Part shown: one piece after another, positions 7,456-10,853 of the stretch | Layout: every line of letters starts with the position of its first letter | Numbering within the stretch: position 1 is the first letter of the stretch | Source: Pseudomonadota bacterium | GTDB taxonomy: Bacteria > Pseudomonadota > Alphaproteobacteria > Rhodospirillales > 2-02-FULL-58-16 | Direction of reading: 5' to 3' | Length of the DNA stretch: 10,853 nucleotides | Assembly: GCA_022567015.1 (NCBI GenBank) | Contig: JADFHR010000101.1 | Coordinates: 1 to 10,853, forward strand | Position numbers and translations under genes: made by a program | Notes under the pieces: generated by a model | Told to the model about the DNA's origin: nothing | Databases searched by the model: none | The model's input: only the letters and a program-made list of their open reading frames with translations

Positions 7456-7471
7456 TGCCTCACGCGAGGCA
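7456..7471. repeat. Small hairpin in the leader of the membrane-protein gene
   Basis: TGCCTC (7456-7461) and GAGGCA (7466-7471) form a 6-bp stem with a 4-nt loop between the operator-like copy and the ribosome binding site. No T-run follows in the minus direction, so it is unlikely to be a terminator. Confidence 0.4.
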
Positions 7472-7476
7472 AAAAC

Positions 7477-7494
7477 GTGCATATACACTCATAT
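7477..7494 (-). promoter_or_regulatory. Second copy of the MarR operator-like sequence
   Basis: On the minus strand this reads ATATGAGTGTATATGCAC, identical at 16 of 18 positions to the sequence over the marR promoter. It lies 56 bp before the membrane-protein start, between marR and that gene. No good -35 element could be paired with it, so it may act on a weak internal promoter or on read-through from marR. Confidence 0.6.
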
Positions 7495-7505
7495 ACGCAA
7501 AAAAA

Positions 7506-7967
7506 TTATCCCGTCCGGGCCAGGCGGATCGCCTCGTCGAGGTCCCCGACCATGCCCTTCCAGCGGGCCGCGCCGAGGCCGCCGGCGATGCGCGCCTGGG
7601 CCTTTTCCCAGAGCGGCAGGGCCTGGCCCAGGGCGTCCCGGCCGGCGGGCGTTATGGCGATCGGGCGCTGGCGCCGGTCTTCCCCCTCGCCGCGCTCCAC
7701 CAGCCCCCGGTCGAGGAGCGGTTTCAGGTTGCGGGTCAGGGTGGTGCGGTCCATGACCAGGGTGTCGGCGAGGTCGGTCATGGTGGCGGGCCCGGCCGCC
7801 GAGATGACGGCGAGGACGGAGAACTGGGTCCCCCTCAGGCCGCTGGGCGCCAGCACCTCGTCGTAGAGCTGGGTCACCGCCCGGGCCGCCTTGCGCAGAT
7901 TGAAACACGCGCAGGTCCTAACCTTTTTGGTGGTCACGGCGTTCTTTCCCTTGTTCGCTTCGGTCAT
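7506..7967 (-). CDS. MarR-family transcriptional regulator
   Basis: A 153-residue winged-helix DNA-binding protein, expected to act as a dimer. Seen: an N-terminal dimerisation helix beginning RTCACFNLRKAARAVTQLYD; then GLRGTQFSVLAVI; the recognition helix region MTDLADTLVMDRTTLTRNLKPL; and the wing GLVERGEGEDRRQRPIAIT with the D-R-R-x-R signature of the family. A Cys-Ala-Cys motif (Cys19, Cys21) at the dimer helix could allow redox or metal sensing, but this is inference. The start codon at 7967 has no ribosome site; instead a near-consensus promoter ends right before it, suggesting a leaderless mRNA. An 18-bp operator-like element overlaps that promoter and recurs before the downstream membrane-protein gene, which points to autoregulation and control of that gene. 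Confidence 0.93.
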   Translation of the reverse strand: MTEANKGKNAVTTKKVRTCACFNLRKAARAVTQLYDEVLAPSGLRGTQFSVLAVISAAGPATMTDLADTLVMDRTTLTRNLKPLLDRGLVERGEGEDRRQRPIAITPAGRDALGQALPLWEKAQARIAGGLGAARWKGMVGDLDEAIRLARTG

Positions 7968-7972
7968 ATTAG

Positions 7973-8002
7973 GTGTATATACACTTATATTTCCGCCGTC
8001 AA
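7973..8002 (-). promoter_or_regulatory. marR promoter with overlapping palindromic operator
   Basis: On the minus strand TTGACG (8002-7997), a 17-bp spacer and TATACA (7979-7974) form a near-consensus sigma70-type promoter. The perfect 12-bp palindrome GTGTATATACAC (7973-7984) covers the -10, and the longer ATATAAGTGTATATACAC (7990-7973) is shared with the site at 7477-7494. Only six bases separate the -10 from the ATG, so the predicted transcription start falls on or next to the A of the start codon. Confidence 0.75.
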
Positions 8003-8051
8003 CGCGTTTTTTGTCGGTGGCGGCTGTAGGTGTCCTCCGGGGTGGTGAAAG

Positions 8052-8101
8052 CGGCGCCGGGCCTCACGCGCCGGCGAGCGGGGCTGCGGCGCCCGGCGCC
8101 G
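8052..8101. repeat. 11-bp perfect inverted repeat before the TetR remnant
   Basis: CGGCGCCGGGC (8052-8062) and GCCCGGCGCCG (8091-8101) are exact inverted copies separated by 28 bp. They end right at the point where the TetR-like frame begins. In such GC-rich DNA chance cannot be excluded. Confidence 0.45.
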
Positions 8102-8102
8102 G

Positions 8103-8414
8103 ATGGCCGCGCAATGCCGCGACCTGGGCTTCGAGCTCGCCGATGCGCGCCTGCAACGGCGCGACGAGCACTTCCGCAACTGGTTCATGCGGGCGGTGGA
8201 AAGCCGGGCCCGGGAGCCCCGCCAACGCCTGTTGGCGATCTTCGACGCCCTCGACGAATGGTTTTCCGGCCGCGACTTCAACGGCTGCATGTTCATCAAC
8301 GCCTCGGCGGAGTTCGCCCGCCCGGACGATCCGATCCACGTCGCCGGCCAGGCCGACGCCGCCAAACACGCCCGCAGGGCGGCCAGGACTCTGGTCGATC
8401 ACGCCTTCGCATAA
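8103..8414 (+). pseudogene. TetR/AcrR-family regulator remnant (C-terminal domain part only)
   Basis: Seen: an open frame of 103 codons. Residues about 17-75 (LQRRDEHFRNWFMRAVE, then RQRLLAIFDALDEWFSGRDF and NGCMFINASAEFARPDDPI) are characteristic of the ligand-binding domain of a TetR subgroup, where the pattern of a 'LL..FDAL..WF' helix followed by 'GC.FINA..E' is typical. The N-terminal HTH domain that should precede it by about 50 residues is absent in all three frames, and after the match the usual ~50 C-terminal residues are replaced by unrelated sequence before the stop. So it is truncated on both sides and cannot bind DNA as a TetR protein. No ribosome binding site is seen at 8103. 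A short expressed orphan domain is possible but less likely. It is divergent from marR across the marR promoter. Confidence 0.6.
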
Positions 8415-8455
8415 ATCGCCGGGGCCAGGGGTTTTCGAAACCCGTTTATGGGGTT

Positions 8456-8476
8456 CCAAGGGCCGTCGGCCCTTGG
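8456..8476. terminator. Hairpin, possible terminator (distal of a pair)
   Basis: CCAAGGGCC (8456-8464) pairs with GGCCCTTGG (8468-8476) over a 3-nt loop. It lies between the TetR remnant and the end of rnhA, with a second hairpin 9 bp away. No long T-run follows, so efficiency is uncertain. Such paired GC-rich hairpins are common after genes in Rhodospirillales. Confidence 0.5.
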
Positions 8477-8485
8477 TGGGGATCA

Positions 8486-8504
8486 AAAGGGGCAACGCCC
8501 CTTT
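8486..8504 (-). terminator. Hairpin terminator after rnhA
   Basis: AAAGGGGC (8486-8493) and GCCCCTTT (8497-8504) form an 8-bp stem with a 3-nt loop, 4 bp beyond the rnhA stop. In the minus direction the stem ends in CCCCTTTT, giving a short T-tract, so it is the likely end of the thrB-rnhA transcript. Confidence 0.6.
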
Positions 8505-8508
8505 GGTT

Positions 8509-8991
8509 TCAATCGCTCACTTTAGTATCCGCGGCCGCGCCGTTCCGCGCCTCTTCCATGCCGCGCCGCGCCAGGGCATCGGCGCGCTCGTTGCCGGGGT
8601 CCCCGGCGTGGCCCCGGACCCAGTGCCAGCGGATGCGATGGCGCCGCGACAGCTCGTCCAGCTGGCGCCACAGGTCGTGGTTCTTGCGCAGGCCCCCGCC
8701 CTTGACGCGGTAGTCCTTGGCCTTCCATTTGGCCAGCCATTCGGTCATGGCCTTCTGCACATACTGGCTGTCGGTGTAGAGCGCGACGACACTGGGTCCT
8801 TTCAGGGCCTTCAGCGCCTCGATCACCGCCATCATTTCCATGCGGTTGTTGGTGGTCGCGGCCTCGCTCCCGGACATCTCCTTCTCCACCCCGCGCCAGC
8901 GCAGCAACGCCCCCCAGCCGCCGGGGCCCGGATTGCCGCTGCACGACCCGTCGGTGTAGATGTGCACCGTATCCTTGTCCCCGGCCTTCAC
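8509..8991 (-). CDS. rnhA: Ribonuclease HI
   Basis: Cleaves the RNA strand of RNA/DNA hybrids (primer removal, R-loop resolution); cytosolic, Mg-dependent. Seen: 160 residues with the full active site: Asp14 in IYTDGSCSGNPGPGGWG, Glu52 in NNRMEMMAVIEAL, Asp74 in LYTDSQYV, His128 in WVRGHAG and Asp138 in NERADALA. Each is four positions later than the E. coli residues (10, 48, 70, 124, 134), a close match in spacing. The basic loop around KWKAKDYRVKGGGLRKNHDLW, the hybrid-binding handle, is present. It starts at a GTG (8991) only 4 bp after the thrB stop, so the two are co-transcribed and probably translationally coupled, as is common in alphaproteobacteria. A hairpin terminator follows. Confidence 0.97.
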   Translation of the reverse strand: MKAGDKDTVHIYTDGSCSGNPGPGGWGALLRWRGVEKEMSGSEAATTNNRMEMMAVIEALKALKGPSVVALYTDSQYVQKAMTEWLAKWKAKDYRVKGGGLRKNHDLWRQLDELSRRHRIRWHWVRGHAGDPGNERADALARRGMEEARNGAAADTKVSD

Positions 8992-8995
8992 CGCG

Positions 8996-9958
8996 TCAGT
9001 CCAGTCCGTAGGCGCCGGGGCCCTGGACGCCCCGGTGGAACTCGAGCTTTTTCATGTACTCGAGCGGATCCTTGGGCGTCACCAGGGCACCGGGCGGCGT
9101 GTTCAGCCAGTCGTACAGCCGGGTGAGCAGGAAGCGCATGGCGCTGCCCCGGGCCAGCAGGGGCAGGGCGTCCAACTCGTCTGCCGAGAAGTCGCGCACC
9201 TTGCGATAGGCGGTGAGCATGTGCCGCGCCTTGGTGATATTGAAGCTGCCGTCGGTTTCGAAACACCAGGCATTCAGGCAGATGGCCAGGTCGTAGGCGA
9301 AAAAGTCGCTGCACGCGAAATAGAAGTCGATGATGCCCGACAGGTGATCGGCAAGGAAAAACACGTTGTCGGGAAAGAGATCGGCATGGATGACCCCGCT
9401 CGGCAGGCCGGCCGGCCAGTGTCTCTCCAGATCGTCCAGCTCCGCCCCCAGGTCCTCGGCCAGTCCCGGCCTGACCTCCTCGGCCCGGGCGGCGGACGCG
9501 TCGAGGAGCGGGCGCCAGCCATCCACCGACAGGGCGTTGGCGCGCCCGAGGTGGAAATCCCGCCCCGCCAGGTGCATGTGCGCCATGGCCTCGCCCAGGT
9601 GCGCGCAATGCTCCGGCGTAATGCGCCGGGGCCACATCCCGTCGAGGAAGGTGACGATCGCCGCCGGGCGCCCGCACAGGCTCCGCAACATCTGCCCGTC
9701 CCGGCCCTTGAGCGGCGTCGGGCAGGGCACGCCCCTCGCCCCCAGGTGCTCCATGAGGCCGAGGAAGAACGGCAGGTCGGCGCCGTCCACCCTTTTTTCG
9801 TAAAGGGTCAGGATGTAGGTGCCGCCCTTGGCCGCGAGCAGGTAGTTGGAGTTCTCGATCCCCTCGGCGATGCCCTTGCACGACAACGGCTCGCCGATCT
9901 CGTACTCGGCGACGAAGGCGGTCAGTTCCTCGTCGGTAACCTCGGTGTAAACGGCCAT
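8996..9958 (-). CDS. thrB: Homoserine kinase (aminoglycoside-phosphotransferase fold)
   Basis: Phosphorylates homoserine with ATP to O-phosphohomoserine, the substrate of ThrC. Seen: 320 residues beginning MAVYTEVTDEELTAFV; a P-loop-like GIAEGIENSNYLL in the N-lobe with TYILTLYEKR carrying the ATP-binding region; the catalytic loop VIHADLFPDNVFF (Asp193 as base, Asn198 for metal); and GIIDFYFACSDFFAYDLAI with metal-binding Asp211. This is the type II ThrB common in alpha- and gammaproteobacteria such as Pseudomonas, not the GHMP-type enzyme of E. coli. A weak AAAAGG precedes the ATG. rnhA follows after 4 bp. In many relatives ispH lies upstream; here the upstream gene is instead an opposite-strand CBS protein about 300 bp away. 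Confidence 0.97.
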   Translation of the reverse strand: MAVYTEVTDEELTAFVAEYEIGEPLSCKGIAEGIENSNYLLAAKGGTYILTLYEKRVDGADLPFFLGLMEHLGARGVPCPTPLKGRDGQMLRSLCGRPAAIVTFLDGMWPRRITPEHCAHLGEAMAHMHLAGRDFHLGRANALSVDGWRPLLDASAARAEEVRPGLAEDLGAELDDLERHWPAGLPSGVIHADLFPDNVFFLADHLSGIIDFYFACSDFFAYDLAICLNAWCFETDGSFNITKARHMLTAYRKVRDFSADELDALPLLARGSAMRFLLTRLYDWLNTPPGALVTPKDPLEYMKKLEFHRGVQGPGAYGLD

Positions 9959-10000
9959 GGAAAACCTTTTACGGTTCCTGTGCGACGGACCGGGCGGCCC

Positions 10001-10035
10001 CCGCGTTTCTTACGGAACGCGGCCCCCCCTGACAA
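10001..10035 (-). promoter_or_regulatory. Candidate thrB-rnhA promoter with hairpin
   Basis: On the minus strand TTGTCA (10035-10030) and TAAGAA (10012-10007) are 17 bp apart, about 50 bp before the thrB start. CCGCGTT (10001-10007) and AACGCGG (10016-10022) form a 7-bp inverted repeat over the -10 region, a possible operator or leader hairpin. The remaining spacer up to 10260 is GC-rich and holds no gene or other signal I can support. Confidence 0.35.
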
Positions 10036-10249
10036 GGGCCGAACGCCGGCGGCGAACACGGTGCTGTCCCGTGGAGGCCCGCCCGTTGGCGGTCTGCCCT
10101 TCCCCGGCCGCCGGCCCGCACCGGTTACCGGCGCATAGCCAGGCGCGCCGATTGGTGATAGTCTTGCTGCGTGCCGGTCCGGCGATGGCCGCCGGTCGCG
10201 CGCATCCCGGATGCCCTGGGCGGCCTGTCGTATTTGCTTCGGCCTGATC

Positions 10250-10254
10250 AGGAG
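10250..10254 (+). promoter_or_regulatory. Ribosome binding site deciding the CBS-protein start
   Basis: AGGAG lies 6 nt before the GTG at 10261, which fixes the start there although the frame is open for 30 more codons upstream (to an ATG at 10171) with sequence unlike the family. Confidence 0.7.
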
Positions 10255-10260
10255 TCGCGT

Positions 10261-10698
10261 GTGATACGAATTTCACAAATCCTCAAGGACAAGGGCGATC
10301 GGGTGGTGACCATCGGGCCCGACGCCACCATCGCCGAGGTGGTGGACGTTCTCCAGCGGGAGCGGATCGGCGCCATCGTGGTGATGCAGGAAAAGGAAGG
10401 GCTGGTGGGCATCATTTCCGAAAGGGACGTGGCCCATGGGCTGGCCGAGCACGGCGCGGAGTTGCTCGCCAAGCGGGTCGCCGACCTGATGACCCGCGAG
10501 GTCGTCACCTGCACCCCCGAAAGCACCGTCCAGGAGATCATGAAGGAGATGACCGTTCGGCGTTTCCGCCACCTGCCCGTGGTCAAGGACGGAGCCCTGC
10601 TCGGCGTCATCAGTATCGGCGACGTGGTGAAGAACCGGCTCGAGGAGCTGGAGACGGAAACCACCATGCTCCAGGAATACATTACCGGTCGCGTTTAG
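10261..10698 (+). CDS. Two-CBS-domain protein
   Basis: A 145-residue protein made almost only of a tandem CBS pair (Bateman module), which in known cases binds adenosine nucleotides such as AMP, ATP or SAM as an energy or metabolite sensor. Seen: CBS1 at about 10-65 (TIGPDATIAEVVDVLQRERIG, ending GIISERDVAHGLAEHG) and CBS2 at about 75-130 (VADLMTREVVTCTPESTVQE, ending GVISIGDVVKNRL). The short acidic helix ELETETTMLQEYITG closes it. No enzyme or channel domain is attached, so the partner is unknown. Stand-alone proteins of this form are frequent in Rhodospirillales and Rhizobiales. The stop codon is part of a strong stem-loop. Confidence 0.93.
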   Translation: MIRISQILKDKGDRVVTIGPDATIAEVVDVLQRERIGAIVVMQEKEGLVGIISERDVAHGLAEHGAELLAKRVADLMTREVVTCTPESTVQEIMKEMTVRRFRHLPVVKDGALLGVISIGDVVKNRLEELETETTMLQEYITGRV

Positions 10699-10726
10699 TA
10701 CCCTCCTATTGTGATAGAGGGTACTA
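10696..10726 (+). terminator. Stem-loop overlapping the stop codon of the CBS protein
   Basis: TAGTACCCT (10696-10704) pairs with AGGGTACTA (10718-10726), and CTAT/ATAG continue the stem after one bulged C, giving 13 pairs and a TGTG loop. The stem begins with the TAG stop itself. No T-run follows, so it may be a 3' stabilising hairpin rather than a true intrinsic terminator. Confidence 0.5.
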
Positions 10727-10759
10727 ATACCAAGGGGCGCTGATCATGACTCATAGAGA

Positions 10760-10853
10760 TCGCGTAGGCGGCTCGTCGGGCAGGAGGAAAGTTTCAGGCG
10801 ATGCGGCGCATCGTCGAAACTTTTCGACGCCCTCCGACGGGCCGCATACGCGA
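10760..10853. repeat. Long imperfect palindrome at the window edge
   Basis: Arms of about 45 nt (10760-10804 and 10808-10853) flank a 3-nt centre. Matching blocks in order are TCGCGTA, GCGGC, CGTCGG, AAAGTTTC and CGATGC, 32 matched positions, separated by short mismatches and an unequal bulge. The outer block ends exactly at the window end, so the arms may be longer. It could be a structured RNA, a palindromic mobile repeat or an element terminus. The frame from ATG 10746 stays open through it but has no visible ribosome site or recognisable protein, so no CDS is called. Confidence 0.6.

Noticed and set aside
7499..7517. Intrinsic terminator after marR (CCCGGACGGG followed by seven T on the minus strand)
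   Set aside because: The stem is only 3-4 bp with a tiny loop, too weak to call although the T-run is real.
8064..8495. Minus-strand frame of 143 codons ending in a coiled-coil-like tail
   Set aside because: Most of it is antisense to the TetR-like core and runs through two hairpins; only the last ~30 residues look protein-like, too little for a gene call.
7891..9126. Plus-strand frame of 411 codons across the marR promoter, TetR remnant and rnhA
   Set aside because: Crosses several independent features and hairpins, is Pro/Ser/Arg-rich, and is antisense to rnhA and thrB.
8960..10138. Plus-strand frame of 392 codons opposite thrB
   Set aside because: Antisense to conserved thrB, no recognisable protein features.
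10760..10853. Integron attC site
   Set aside because: The outer ends lack the paired RYYYAAC/GTTRRRY core sites and no integrase or cassette is seen.
10746..10853. Short open frame starting at ATG 10746 through the palindrome
   Set aside because: No ribosome binding site, no recognisable sequence and forced symmetry from the palindrome; coding status cannot be judged from the truncated end.

Overview
The window reads as chromosomal DNA from a high-GC alphaproteobacterium, most likely Rhodospirillales or a close relative. This is inferred from strong G/C bias at third codon positions, the aminoglycoside-phosphotransferase-fold homoserine kinase (ThrB) directly followed by rnhA, and the threonine synthase / M16 peptidase pair. 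No taxonomic marker (rRNA, tRNA) is present, so the assignment stays at order level and is tentative.

Left part (1-3648): the 5' part of a small recombinase-like helix-turn-helix gene runs off the left edge on the minus strand. Diverging from it are thrC (threonine synthase) and an M16B zinc peptidase, which overlap by ATGA. The peptidase converges on an AlgH/YqgE-family gene. The space between them is filled by a heptanucleotide repeat array (one GGTATCA and eight GGGATCA units) that folds back on inverted copies.

Middle (3649-6725): a structured 324-bp spacer precedes a ScsB/DsbD-type membrane protein-disulfide reductase, followed on the same strand by a Prx5-type peroxiredoxin. Together they form a small thiol-redox block.

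Accessory-looking segment (6726-8508): a minus-strand module of a MarR-family regulator and a six-helix membrane protein of unknown function. An 18-bp operator-like sequence occurs upstream of both genes (16 of 18 bases identical). At marR it sits on the -10 of a near-consensus promoter whose predicted start is the A of the start codon, so marR is probably leaderless. Upstream lies a decayed TetR-family remnant with no HTH domain, then two back-to-back hairpins.

Right part (8509-10853): rnhA and thrB form a minus-strand pair. After a roughly 300-bp gene-free spacer comes a small two-CBS-domain protein on the plus strand. A stem-loop overlaps its stop codon, and a long imperfect palindrome of about 94 bp runs into the window edge.

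The two last steps of threonine synthesis (thrB, thrC) lie about 7 kb apart, separated by envelope and redox genes. Most of the window is ordinary housekeeping. The parts worth a second look are the MarR/membrane-protein module, the heptamer array and the terminal palindrome. I found no convincing evidence for a wholly new multi-gene system.
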